From: a virus
Direction: 5' to 3' (one strand)
Length of the DNA: 52,500 nucleotides
IMG/VR virus record: IMGVR_UViG_3300017742_000010
Coordinates: 1 to 52,500 of that record
Of the stretch, positions 1 through 8,169 are shown piece by piece. A program made the position numbers and the translations under genes. Under the pieces are notes generated by a model. The model had not been told where the DNA came from, made no database searches, and saw nothing but the letters and a program-made list of their open reading frames with translations. Within the stretch, counting starts at the first letter, position 1. Each line of letters starts with the position of its first letter.

Positions 1-2201
1 TATGTGATTGTGTACGTAGCACCATTGTTAATACATCTGATCAACCAACTTGAATCTAATTGCTGATTGGACTCATCACCAGTTTTACCAATACTGAAAT
101 CTCCATAAACGTTTAAATTGTTTTCGTCAATAACCATCCATTTTCTTGTTTGTACATCATAACGTATTCCAAAGTTGTTATAAGCAAACGCCTGATCAAT
201 TATAACTGTTTTAACATCATCTGAAAATTGTTTTGAAAATTTAGGTAATATTTCACTTGCAACAGCACCTGTAGGAATCACATCATTAAATTTAATTGCG
301 CCTTCGCCTGCTGTATTATTTGTGACTCCATCATTGTAAACACTGACAACTGCTGTCCAAATATAGTCTTTAGCACCTGGATGATCTCCTGGCCCTGCCA
401 TTATACTGTTGTCTGGCATAAAGTGTTTGCCTGCTGGTGCAGTAAACTTAATCATAGCACCTGGTTCAATATATTTCAATTGACTTGCTGTGTATGTTCC
501 AACTTGATAATCTAAAACATTTACATCATCTATCAATTTACCTGTAGATTCATTTGTAGCATTTGTAACTTGTTGCCAAACCGGAATTAAATCAGTTAAT
601 AATATTTTAGCAAATTTTTCTATGTAATAATTTCTAGTTTGATTTTTAGATAATAAAGGTTCTAATTGATTTATAATTACACCTTCAATGTCTGTTTGAG
701 TTGCAAAACTAAATGTGTCTACATTTTCAGTTTCTTCTTTGTATATTATACCATCAGCGCCAAATACATTTGTGTTACTGTATTTTCCTGTTGAATCTAT
801 TAGATCATAATATCTTGAAATTCCGCTTGAAGTTCTGTTTGTTGCTTTTACTTTGATAATTTCTTGATTTGTTCCTAATGGTGCAACTTGATAATCTTCA
901 CCGGTGATCATTCTGTTTTGTGTGTAGTATGTTGCTGGAGCATTTAATCTGATGTTGTCGTTGGTTTCAGATGTTGTTGCATTATCAACTGTGTATTGCA
1001 ATCCAAATGTTAATGTTAAAACTTCTATTTGATTGTTTGATGAAACATACTGTACATCCACTTGAATATTTTGCATATCAGCAGGAGTAATTCTAATATT
1101 TTGATTTTTACTTCTTCTGTAGTATACTTTAAAATTACCTTGCGGTAAATTTCCAAATATTCCATCTGCAAATTTAAGACTGATTGAATCATCAGTGTCG
1201 CTCAACACTGTGTAAATATTTCTTAAATCTTTTGTTGTTGAATTGTATATAACATTGTTACCTGTTACAGCATCAACTTTTGTCCATTCTGTACTTTCTA
1301 ATCCTGTGTCAGTATCTAATTGATACAACCAAACATCTGTGTTGTTTACATTGCTAGATTCAATTGCAACTGATTGATTGTTTGACGGTACATCGATTGA
1401 AAAATCGCCATTGTCAAGTACACCTTGTCTAAAGTGTGCAAAAAATCCTGTGTTGTTACTGCTGTTGCCTTTACCATCATCTCTGTGAAGCAAACTAAAT
1501 TTTCTTCCTGTAAGTGGTGCTTCTTCTATCACAGAACCATTGTCGAAAGAAGTTGAAACAACTTCAAATGGTAAATTTTGTCCATTCACTGTTTTGTTAA
1601 AAGAATACACAGGCACCTCAGTGCTGTTGGCATTGATTCTGTATTGACTAGTTGGGATTGAATCTATGTTTTCTAATTTTACTGGATTACCAAATTTTTC
1701 ATTTTCTGCCAATGAAGCATTTAAAACTTTAGTAAATTGTTCATTCCAATTTGTGTTACCTGCATCATTCCAACTGATTGTTTGTCCGCTTAAATTTAAG
1801 TTGTTGCTATCTACAATATTTTCAGTTGTGCTGACACCTACAATTTTCATCAATCCGTTTGCGGCTTGATTACGTGTTGGATTGTAACTGATTAATCTTG
1901 CTAATCTTAATATTGAATCTCTTCTGTCTGCTGTTTCTAAAAAATTTTCTCTAGCATTTAAGTCTGTTCTGAAAGCCAAGTTTTGTCCTAGATAAGCAAT
2001 CAAGTCAATTAGTGCTAGATACTCTGATGATTCAATGTAATCGTTAAAATCTTCTGGATAATTTTGTCTGATGTATTGGATCATTGTTCTACGGATTGTG
2101 TCAAAGTCGTAACTTTTGAATTCCGCATTTTTGTAAGACTGATATACTCTTTTCCAGTCTTCTGCCAGCAATAATCTGTTTTGTCTATCTGTGGATGACA
2201 T
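1..2201 (-). CDS. gp6: Baseplate wedge protein gp6, C-terminus cut by window edge
   Basis: Open leftward frame that runs off the left edge, so at least 733 residues are present and the C-terminus is missing. T4 gp6 forms the inner ring of the baseplate wedges. The N-terminal part reads FDTIRRTMIQYIRQNYPEDF, then ESSEYLALIDLIAYLGQ and LNARENFLETADRR, then LARLISYNPTRNQAANG. This is the conserved start of gp6 of T4-like phages. Near the window edge the frame reads CINNGATYVTIT, also gp6-like. The start ATG at 2199-2201 follows an AATAAATA late-promoter-like octamer. It is the last visible gene of the leftward baseplate operon, after gp25, as in T4-type gene order (25, 6). The family assignment is from conserved motifs and synteny and I am confident in it. 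Confidence 0.9.
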   Translation of the reverse strand, partial: MSSTDRQNRLLLAEDWKRVYQSYKNAEFKSYDFDTIRRTMIQYIRQNYPEDFNDYIESSEYLALIDLIAYLGQNLAFRTDLNARENFLETADRRDSILRLARLISYNPTRNQAANGLMKIVGVSTTENIVDSNNLNLSGQTISWNDAGNTNWNEQFTKVLNASLAENEKFGNPVKLENIDSIPTSQYRINANSTEVPVYSFNKTVNGQNLPFEVVSTSFDNGSVIEEAPLTGRKFSLLHRDDGKGNSSNNTGFFAHFRQGVLDNGDFSIDVPSNNQSVAIESSNVNNTDVWLYQLDTDTGLESTEWTKVDAVTGNNVIYNSTTKDLRNIYTVLSDTDDSISLKFADGIFGNLPQGNFKVYYRRSKNQNIRITPADMQNIQVDVQYVSSNNQIEVLTLTFGLQYTVDNATTSETNDNIRLNAPATYYTQNRMITGEDYQVAPLGTNQEIIKVKATNRTSSGISRYYDLIDSTGKYSNTNVFGADGIIYKEETENVDTFSFATQTDIEGVIINQLEPLLSKNQTRNYYIEKFAKILLTDLIPVWQQVTNATNESTGKLIDDVNVLDYQVGTYTASQLKYIEPGAMIKFTAPAGKHFMPDNSIMAGPGDHPGAKDYIWTAVVSVYNDGVTNNTAGEGAIKFNDVIPTGAVASEILPKFSKQFSDDVKTVIIDQAFAYNNFGIRYDVQTRKWMVIDENNLNVYGDFSIGKTGDESNQQLDSSWLIRCINNGATYTIT

Positions 2202-2222
2202 TGGTTTCCTTTGTTATAACAT

Positions 2223-2230
2223 TATTTATT
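2223..2230 (-). promoter_or_regulatory. Candidate late promoter octamer AATAAATA for gp6
   Basis: On the minus strand this reads AATAAATA, one base off the T4 late consensus TATAAATA. It ends 21 nt before the gp6 ATG. It lies in the only gap of the baseplate operon downstream of gp25 and may give gp6 extra late transcripts. Confidence 0.45.
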
Positions 2231-2250
2231 TGTTTGTATAAACAGAGCAT

Positions 2251-2691
2251 TTAATTCAGTAACCCATTATTTTCGTCAAATGTCAATCTTAGTTTCTCTG
2301 ACACATTATATTTGACATAAGTTAGTTCAACTTCTATTTGTAATCCTGCTTCAAATGGTGTTACTATCACTGTGTCCGCTTTTATTCTAGGATCAGTGTC
2401 GATTATTTTGATAATATCCTCTTTTATTGCTTCTTCTAAATCTGGTGTTAAAGGATCATGTATTACGTCCCATATGATTGTGCCAAACTCTGGATTTTCA
2501 AGTTTCTCGCCTTGTGATATATGAAAATGATTCAACAAATCCTGTTTGATTAATCCTATATCATTTAAACCAAATGATGTGTTGTCTGGATTCACTGTAC
2601 TCAACCCTCTGTACATTCTTTGTGTAGCAGGTGTTTTGGCTGTTTGAGCAGATGTAACTGTAACCTCTTTATATAATTTTTTCTGTGCCAT
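2251..2691 (-). CDS. gp25: Baseplate wedge protein gp25
   Basis: 146 aa, close to the usual length of the GPW/gp25 family (T4 gp25 is 132 aa). gp25 forms part of the inner baseplate core and helps start sheath assembly. The signature runs around residues 50-80: HISQGEKLENPEFGTIIWD, followed by DPLTPDLEEAIKEDI. The Gly-Glu-x-x-x-x-Pro-Glu-Phe-Gly block is the family core. It sits between the PAAR protein and gp6, as in many contractile tail clusters where PAAR, gp25 and the wedge proteins are adjacent. It starts 8 nt after the PAAR stop, so it is probably translated from the same leftward message. Confidence 0.88.
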   Translation of the reverse strand: MAQKKLYKEVTVTSAQTAKTPATQRMYRGLSTVNPDNTSFGLNDIGLIKQDLLNHFHISQGEKLENPEFGTIIWDVIHDPLTPDLEEAIKEDIIKIIDTDPRIKADTVIVTPFEAGLQIEVELTYVKYNVSEKLRLTFDENNGLLN

Positions 2692-2699
2692 AATGATAT

Positions 2700-2972
2700 T
2701 TAACCGGCAAATACTTTGCCACTACCAGTAGCGGTGTGACCACAAGTTGCCGCGTCTCCTTCCCTGCATATGAATATTGAATTTGCTTTTACTTTTGCAC
2801 TGCTACCGCTCATAGTGGCATCACAATGCGGAGGTATTGGACAAGGTGCATGAGCCTCCACTGCCGCTCCAACAACAACAATTGGTACTCCTTCCACAAT
2901 AACTTTTGGTGCTAAATTGCCAACTATTGTGCCTACTGCTGTGTCTACTGTTACTCTACTAACTCCTGGCAT
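2700..2972 (-). CDS. gp5.4: PAAR-repeat tail spike tip protein (gp5.4-like)
   Basis: 90 aa, typical of a single PAAR domain. PAAR proteins form the sharp conical tip of the central spike on contractile tails and bind a metal through His and Cys residues. Visible features: start MPGVSRVTVD, a central H-A-P-C-P-I-P-P-H-C cluster, and the second half FICREGDAATCGHTATGSGKVF, which matches the PAAR pattern of hydrophobic strands separated by Gly-Asp turns. It overlaps the gp5 stop in a TAATG (ATG at 2970-2972) and precedes gp25. The order gp5-PAAR-gp25 fits a spike-tip function in this operon. Several cysteines (PCP, HC, IC, TC) could bind metal; T4 gp5.4 binds iron. Confidence 0.85.
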   Translation of the reverse strand: MPGVSRVTVDTAVGTIVGNLAPKVIVEGVPIVVVGAAVEAHAPCPIPPHCDATMSGSSAKVKANSIFICREGDAATCGHTATGSGKVFAG

Positions 2973-4456
2973 TATGTCCTCGCATTTTTAAATGTGTCTG
3001 GAATATTAATAGGTTCTGCAACCACAATATCCTCTTGTTCACTTCTGTCTGTTTTAGCCAATGCAACTGCCATTGGATCAAAATTTTCATGATGGCTCCA
3101 TGGCTCGTGTTGTGGCACACGTTTCATGATGCTTTTATTTGCTTCGCCTGGAAGGCTCCAAGCCGCTAAAGGCGCCACCGGCGTAGCCACTGCTATTCCG
3201 CTAGAAAGATTTATGAGTCCTCCAACGTCTAAATTGATATCACCACCAGCATAATGATTGGTTGTTCCTCCAACTGTGATTGTTTGTGCTGTACCCACTT
3301 CCACAGTTTGTGCTCCAGTGGTCAACAAGTTGTGTGTTGTGGACTCTTGATTAACTGTGGCACTTTTTAAATTAATGTCTCTGCCTGCTTCTAGATTGAA
3401 ATCTCTATCTGTTTTAAAATTAAAATCTCCTTTGCTGTGAACACTCACACTGTCTTCTGCATAAAAATCTATCTTGCCGTTGGCAGTCATTTCAATCCAT
3501 GCTGTGCCGTTGGCATTGGCAATGTACACAAGGTCTTCTGAATTGTGTAACAGTATTTGATGTCCTGTACGTGTTCTTATTCTAAACAGTTCATTGTGAG
3601 GAGTGTTTTTATCGCCCTCAATAACATCCTCGCTGGTTTCCACGTCCACATATTCCATTGGACCATCTTTGGCTTTTGTTTTTCTTATAAACTTGTCATC
3701 ACCATCATCCATAACAAATGATGTACCACCTGTTCTAGCAGATGCTATAGGTTGATTTTGTGTAAACACTTTGTCAATTGGTCCTGGTGTGTTTATTCCA
3801 AACACACTTGAAGGCACTTCACGTCTAGCACTAGATGTTGTGAGTCCTCTAATTTCATCTGCTATTAAACCTTGATTGTCCAACACTGCTTTAAATAATC
3901 TGTTGATTGGTTTTTTAATCATCAAAGGTTTGTCTGCAGGACGGTCAGCAAATTTTAATTTGTTGTGTTCACCCACAGGCATTTTTTTGCCTCTGATGTC
4001 TGCATCTGCAGGATCTTCTTGATGTTCGGAATCTGTTGTGTCTGTGTTTGACATGGCAGGTGTTGAGCCTGGAATCATCACGTTCATTAATTCTTGTGGA
4101 ATACAACCAATCCAGTATGCTCTATTGATGTTGCCTTCTATAAACATAATCATCACAGTGTTGCCCACATCAGGTGGAACGAACCACATACCATAACTCT
4201 GTTGACTGTCTCTATGATCTTTGTTTTTGTTCAGTCCTGCCACATTGGTTGTGCCATAAAATGGACTGAGATATTTTGCTGTGATGAATTGTCCTGTGGT
4301 TGTGGCATTGCCTGAATCCAATGTTTTAACCAATTCAACTTCTATTGCTCCACTGTATTTGGGATCCAACACATTTCTCACAATGGCTTCAAAAGGTCCT
4401 TGATTTAATTTAGGATCAATTGAGTGTGATTTTCGTGTGTTTAAATTTTTTGCCAT
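2972..4456 (-). CDS. gp5: Baseplate central spike gp5-like, without an evident lysozyme domain
   Basis: 494 aa. Residues about 20-120 look like the gp5/VgrG N-terminal OB-fold: FEAIVRNVLDPKYSGAIEVE, then GMWFVPPDVGNTVMIMFIEG and AYWIGCIPQ. Residues about 285-430 show the repetitive short-strand pattern of a triple-stranded beta-helix (RIRTRTGHQILLHNSEDLV, then GDFNFKTDRDFNLEAGRDIN), the membrane-piercing needle of T4 gp5 and VgrG. The gene overlaps both neighbours by TAATG: hub protein upstream, PAAR downstream. T4 gp5 has a lysozyme domain between OB-fold and needle. Here that segment (about 130-270) is polar, low in recognisable motifs, and I see no T4-lysozyme pattern, so this is probably a non-enzymatic spike. 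Confidence 0.82.
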   Translation of the reverse strand: MAKNLNTRKSHSIDPKLNQGPFEAIVRNVLDPKYSGAIEVELVKTLDSGNATTTGQFITAKYLSPFYGTTNVAGLNKNKDHRDSQQSYGMWFVPPDVGNTVMIMFIEGNINRAYWIGCIPQELMNVMIPGSTPAMSNTDTTDSEHQEDPADADIRGKKMPVGEHNKLKFADRPADKPLMIKKPINRLFKAVLDNQGLIADEIRGLTTSSARREVPSSVFGINTPGPIDKVFTQNQPIASARTGGTSFVMDDGDDKFIRKTKAKDGPMEYVDVETSEDVIEGDKNTPHNELFRIRTRTGHQILLHNSEDLVYIANANGTAWIEMTANGKIDFYAEDSVSVHSKGDFNFKTDRDFNLEAGRDINLKSATVNQESTTHNLLTTGAQTVEVGTAQTITVGGTTNHYAGGDINLDVGGLINLSSGIAVATPVAPLAAWSLPGEANKSIMKRVPQHEPWSHHENFDPMAVALAKTDRSEQEDIVVAEPINIPDTFKNART

Positions 4457-6870
4457 TAGTCTTTACTGTTATCTTTTTGAATTTTTTTCTTGTTGCCTGA
4501 GCCTTCCACAGCATTCAATGTCATGTTGGCTTGTCTGTTTATTCTCAATGTTTGCTCAAACATACCTTGTCGGAAAGTGCTCAAGATTGTTTGAACTTGG
4601 AATATACCGCTAAATTCACCCAATCTAATTGTTTCCCCTGCTCCGTTTTGGTACGACCCACCTTGAGGGAAAATAAAATTATCCCCACCAGGTTGATAAT
4701 CAATCGGTGTTTGGAAATTCATTTCTATAAAACAAGAAGTATCTTGATAATTTATTTCTCCCCTGCCGTTACCGTTGTTTTTATCACTTGAAGATTCTGT
4801 GGCATATGGTCTAGGATCCACAAAAAATCTTGTGGGTTCATCTGAATTCATCATCCCACTTGCTGGTAAGAAGTAAGGATCTCCAATTATTGTTAAATCC
4901 ATTTGAATTAAATCAGTTGTTCCACCATTGATAATTCTATCATTCATTGTTCTAGCAATTTTTAATTCTGCACTTTCATTTTCTGTTCCTTCACCGCTGG
5001 CTTCTTTTTGTGCTTTTACAATTCTAGATGCTAAATTTCCTGGTTTATTGTCTTCAGAATCTGTTACAAACATTTTTGGCACATTTGTTGCTACTCCTGA
5101 TTTTTCTATACTCTTGTTACCTCCAGCAGATGAAGTTGACGAAGTTTTATTCATATTTTGAGGAGCACTATTGAAAAAAGCAAAATTATAGTCCAACTGG
5201 AAATCCATTATATCTTTGTTCAATCCAGTGTAAAGATAATTGTATCCTTTTACAATGTTTTGTCTAAGCACAGTAATACCTGTCGGCATAGATGTATCAT
5301 CGTCAAATATAGTGTCTGGCACTTGATAAGGCACTATACTGAAAACATTTAATCTAGGATGGTTATTTGTTTTCATTTTGAAAAAAGAATCCTGCAGTTG
5401 AAAACATTTGGTTCTTACTCTAAACCAAGGATGTTTGCCTGGCTGTTTGTTTTTCATTTCGTCAGGATTTTTTGTTAAATTTTTAGCATATTCACTCAAC
5501 AGTATCACTGTTTCAATTATGTCTGTGACACGAGTACCTTTTTTAAAACTTAAAGTCATCGCTCTAAGATTTAAAGTGATACCATCTCTGGTGAAAGTTT
5601 TTTTGCGTTTGTCATATTTTTCTTCAAAATCAGGAAATTTCTTACCCATTATAGCCATGTTATTTTCATTGATAGCCATTTTTGATGCTCCAATGTCATT
5701 GCCTAAAAAAGTTGCATTTGATCCTTCACCTTCGGTTTGAAACACTCTTACTCCTTGTCCGCTTGTGCCAGTGTATTCGTTGGTTACTCGAATATTTTTT
5801 CCTAGTAGTGTTTCCACAATGCTGTCTCTTTTTTCGGTATTGAAAAAATAATCTCCTGAGCCATCGCTTGTCATTGTTGCTCTATCTTTCAAAACTCTTT
5901 TTCTCTCTGCTTCTGTGTATTCAACTTCAGAGTTCTCAGGAAAATATATCACAAAGTCATCTGTAGGCACTGTGGCAAGTTTTTCTTTCTTCTTGGCTTT
6001 TTTGTCTAAATCTTCGCCTTTAAAATTTAATTGCCCCATTAAACTGTCATCTCCCACCTGCATCATTTCGTAAACAGTTTTTCCTGACAGTGTGATATCA
6101 GTGTTTATTTTATTATTCACATCCATTGTTGGAGTTTCTATCCAAGGTGCGGCAGTACAATCATACACAGCACCTGCCTGACTGGCTCTTATTGCCGCTT
6201 TTGTCATTTGAATAGGCATAACTTTACGTAGATTGTTATTTCTAAAAATTTTGCCATTTACATCTTGACCAACAAAATCCACTATTAAGGCATACGGTGC
6301 TCTTGTAAATTCAACGTTGCCATCGTCTGCGGCTTTGCCGGCTTGTATCGCCATAGTCTGTAAAAATAAACCAATACTGAAAGGTTCTGTCACAGTAAAA
6401 GAAAGTTCTGATCTTTGTACGTGTTTTGTTTTTTGATTGGGAGAAATGAAAGATTTTATTTCAACATTATCTATAAAGTATTCAAGACTTACTCCTGCTT
6501 GTTTGTAAAAAGTAACTTCTTCTATTTTGCCTTTACCAGCGGAATGTGCCACAGGATGAAGAGGCATTCTATTATAAAGTATGTTGGGGAAATTTACTTC
6601 TTCCAGTGTCAGTGCCGCCAGTGTGAATACAGCATTGTATGATTCATAGTCGTGTAGAGGGTTGGGTATGAATTCTCTTATAAATTCTTTTACCTGGACA
6701 TTGGGTTTTTTCTTCTTTTTTGATACGTTTTCATCTTTTGTTACTGAAGTGTTAGTTTCAACATCCATGTAAGAAAGACCGCTGTCTTTCCATTCAACTG
6801 TTGCGCCTACCTTTTCAGTAACACCTTTTTTAAGAGTTACATTTGAATTTGTTTTTTTGTTAAAGAACAT
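4456..6870 (-). CDS. Large baseplate hub structural protein, possible gp27 counterpart
   Basis: 804 aa, leftward. The stop overlaps the gp5 start in TAATG, and the start lies 1 nt after the gp53-like stop. I recognise a pattern shared with large baseplate structural proteins of marine T4-like phages rather than a named domain: LTLEEVNFPNILYNRMPLHP (about 85-105), VTEPFSIGLFLQTMAIQAGK (about 160-180), APYALIVDFVGQD, and in the C-terminal half LIQMDLTIIGDPYFLPASGM and CFIEMNFQTPIDYQP. The GDPYFLP block resembles hub/tail proteins with gp27-type folds. By position directly before gp5 it could do the job of T4 gp27, although it is about twice that size. The structural role is secure from context. 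The gp27 equivalence is inference. Confidence 0.6.
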   Translation of the reverse strand: MFFNKKTNSNVTLKKGVTEKVGATVEWKDSGLSYMDVETNTSVTKDENVSKKKKKPNVQVKEFIREFIPNPLHDYESYNAVFTLAALTLEEVNFPNILYNRMPLHPVAHSAGKGKIEEVTFYKQAGVSLEYFIDNVEIKSFISPNQKTKHVQRSELSFTVTEPFSIGLFLQTMAIQAGKAADDGNVEFTRAPYALIVDFVGQDVNGKIFRNNNLRKVMPIQMTKAAIRASQAGAVYDCTAAPWIETPTMDVNNKINTDITLSGKTVYEMMQVGDDSLMGQLNFKGEDLDKKAKKKEKLATVPTDDFVIYFPENSEVEYTEAERKRVLKDRATMTSDGSGDYFFNTEKRDSIVETLLGKNIRVTNEYTGTSGQGVRVFQTEGEGSNATFLGNDIGASKMAINENNMAIMGKKFPDFEEKYDKRKKTFTRDGITLNLRAMTLSFKKGTRVTDIIETVILLSEYAKNLTKNPDEMKNKQPGKHPWFRVRTKCFQLQDSFFKMKTNNHPRLNVFSIVPYQVPDTIFDDDTSMPTGITVLRQNIVKGYNYLYTGLNKDIMDFQLDYNFAFFNSAPQNMNKTSSTSSAGGNKSIEKSGVATNVPKMFVTDSEDNKPGNLASRIVKAQKEASGEGTENESAELKIARTMNDRIINGGTTDLIQMDLTIIGDPYFLPASGMMNSDEPTRFFVDPRPYATESSSDKNNGNGRGEINYQDTSCFIEMNFQTPIDYQPGGDNFIFPQGGSYQNGAGETIRLGEFSGIFQVQTILSTFRQGMFEQTLRINRQANMTLNAVEGSGNKKKIQKDNSKD

Positions 6871-6871
6871 A

Positions 6872-7174
6872 TTACACTCCTAGTGTATCTCTAAGAGCGG
6901 GTCCTTGTGGAATATAAATTTCTAAGCCAGGAATAAGATCGTAAACTGGATCAGAAATTTTGTCCATGTTGCGTTGAGCAAACACCCACCATAGTTTTTC
7001 GTTGCCGTAAAGATCATAAGCCAACAAGTCTGGTCTATGATTGTATTGTGGTTCCACAGTGTACAACACATCGTCCGGTTGTGCCGGCACTGGACGTATT
7101 GTCATTATGTCGAGATATTGATCATCAACAATTCTTGTAGATGCATATGGACTTGAGCTTGTAAAGAATCCCAT
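6872..7174 (-). CDS. gp53: Baseplate wedge protein gp53-like
   Basis: 100 aa. The core reads HRPDLLAYDLYGNEKLWWVF followed by ISDPVYDLIPGLEIYIP (about 47-92). This matches the gp53/LysM-like pattern of short baseplate proteins: 'rpD.LAy..YGn..lWWvia..N...dp..dl..G..i.iP'. T4 gp53 joins wedges into the hexagonal baseplate and is about 196 aa, so this is a short version carrying mainly the conserved core. The start overlaps the stop of the upstream gene by TAATG at 7172-7176, which suggests coupled translation. Motif and operon place make this a good assignment. Confidence 0.78.
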   Translation of the reverse strand: MGFFTSSSPYASTRIVDDQYLDIMTIRPVPAQPDDVLYTVEPQYNHRPDLLAYDLYGNEKLWWVFAQRNMDKISDPVYDLIPGLEIYIPQGPALRDTLGV

Positions 7175-8103
7175 TAAATAAATCCACTTCCTTTTGTTCC
7201 GCCATTTTTAACAAAATCGGCAAGATCAAATTGTGCTTGTTTTGTTCTGCTGTATTGTGGTACAACTCCAATAGTCATTAAACTTTCTGTTGGTGCCCAG
7301 GCATAAGTTCCGCCAGTTGAGGCAACAGATGATTGACCATCAGATGTTCCAGATTCTTCTGCTGTTAATTTTGTGCTGATGTAGTCAACATCTTCTTTTA
7401 AATCAAATGTAAAGTTTTGAATAATCACAGGAACATCTTTGAAAGTGAAATCTCCGTATCCGTTTAAACGCACCACTGGAGGTGGAGCACCTTTGTTTGG
7501 TGATAGTCCATAACTCATTTTTGTCATTGATCTCAAATAATGCACAGCCGCTACCCAATATCTTGCTTCCATTTCGTTCTGCACATAGAAGTGTGCTGAG
7601 ATTGTCATTTGATCCACACGTGAATTTTCATAAGCATAAAACGGATAGTTGGTGTGTACCGGTTGCATTGGATTCCAATTGGCTGATTGTCCTACCAATA
7701 TTGTTGGAGTATAAGGAAATACCAATCTGTTGCCTGTGGCTTTTAAAGGATCCAACAGTGTTTTTTCTCCTGCTATCATTTGAGTAATACTTTGTGGCAT
7801 TGACAAACTCACACGCCAGTCTTGGTCTCCGCTGTCTGTGTTACCGTCTGTGTTCATTGTGATCGCTGGAGCAGATTTATCAAATTTAAATATACCGTCA
7901 GTAAGTTTTTTCAACTCACCTTTTAGTCTTTTGGCTTTACCAAAAGCAAAACTGGATACTGAATCTAATGTTTTACCAAATGTATCTATGTTGGTGTTTA
8001 AAAAACCTGAAGTATTGCTCACAATGTCATTAGCCATTGTTTTCATGTCACCTACTTTGTTTGATGTCAAATCTGTCGCTTTTTTTAGAAAATTGTCTGC
8101 CAT
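7174..8103 (-). CDS. Baseplate tail-tube cap/initiator, gp48/gp54-like
   Basis: 309 aa from ATG at 8101-8103. A TTG start at 8121 would add 6 residues but has no visible ribosome site. The central part reads NRLVFPYTPTILVGQSANWN, VHTNYPFYAYENSRVDQMTI, EARYWVAAVHYLRSMTKMSY and VVRLNGYGDFTFKDVPV. These are the conserved blocks of the tail-tube cap/initiator proteins gp48 and gp54 in marine T4-like phages. They sit on top of the hub and start tail-tube polymerisation. It is the first gene of the leftward baseplate operon and its ATG lies 5 nt from an AATAAATA octamer. I cannot separate gp48 from gp54 by eye. Confidence 0.7.
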   Translation of the reverse strand: MADNFLKKATDLTSNKVGDMKTMANDIVSNTSGFLNTNIDTFGKTLDSVSSFAFGKAKRLKGELKKLTDGIFKFDKSAPAITMNTDGNTDSGDQDWRVSLSMPQSITQMIAGEKTLLDPLKATGNRLVFPYTPTILVGQSANWNPMQPVHTNYPFYAYENSRVDQMTISAHFYVQNEMEARYWVAAVHYLRSMTKMSYGLSPNKGAPPPVVRLNGYGDFTFKDVPVIIQNFTFDLKEDVDYISTKLTAEESGTSDGQSSVASTGGTYAWAPTESLMTIGVVPQYSRTKQAQFDLADFVKNGGTKGSGFI

Positions 8104-8108
8104 ACATT

Positions 8109-8116
8109 TATTTATT
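8109..8116 (-). promoter_or_regulatory. Late promoter octamer AATAAATA for the baseplate operon
   Basis: Minus strand AATAAATA (T4 late consensus TATAAATA), followed by 5 nt and then the ATG at 8103. With the T4 geometry, where the octamer covers about -13 to -6, transcription would begin on the A of the ATG. It overlaps the -35 hexamer of the divergent sigma70 promoter by 2 bp. Confidence 0.6.
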
Positions 8117-8143
8117 GACAAAATTAACTGAGTAGTTTATAAT
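8115..8143 (+). promoter_or_regulatory. Consensus sigma70 promoter driving gp55
   Basis: TTGACA at 8115-8120, 17-nt spacer, TATAAT at 8138-8143: both hexamers are perfect and spacing is optimal. Transcription would start near 8150, ahead of AAGGA at 8159-8163 and the gp55 ATG at 8170. This is expected for host RNA polymerase and early expression of the late sigma factor. Confidence 0.85.
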
Positions 8144-8169
8144 GAAGAGATATATAACAAGGAACATTA

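Noticed and set aside
8104-8121. TTG start at 8121 for the gp48/54-like gene
   Set aside because: It adds six residues with no ribosome site and would lie under the divergent promoter. The ATG at 8103 fits the late octamer geometry.
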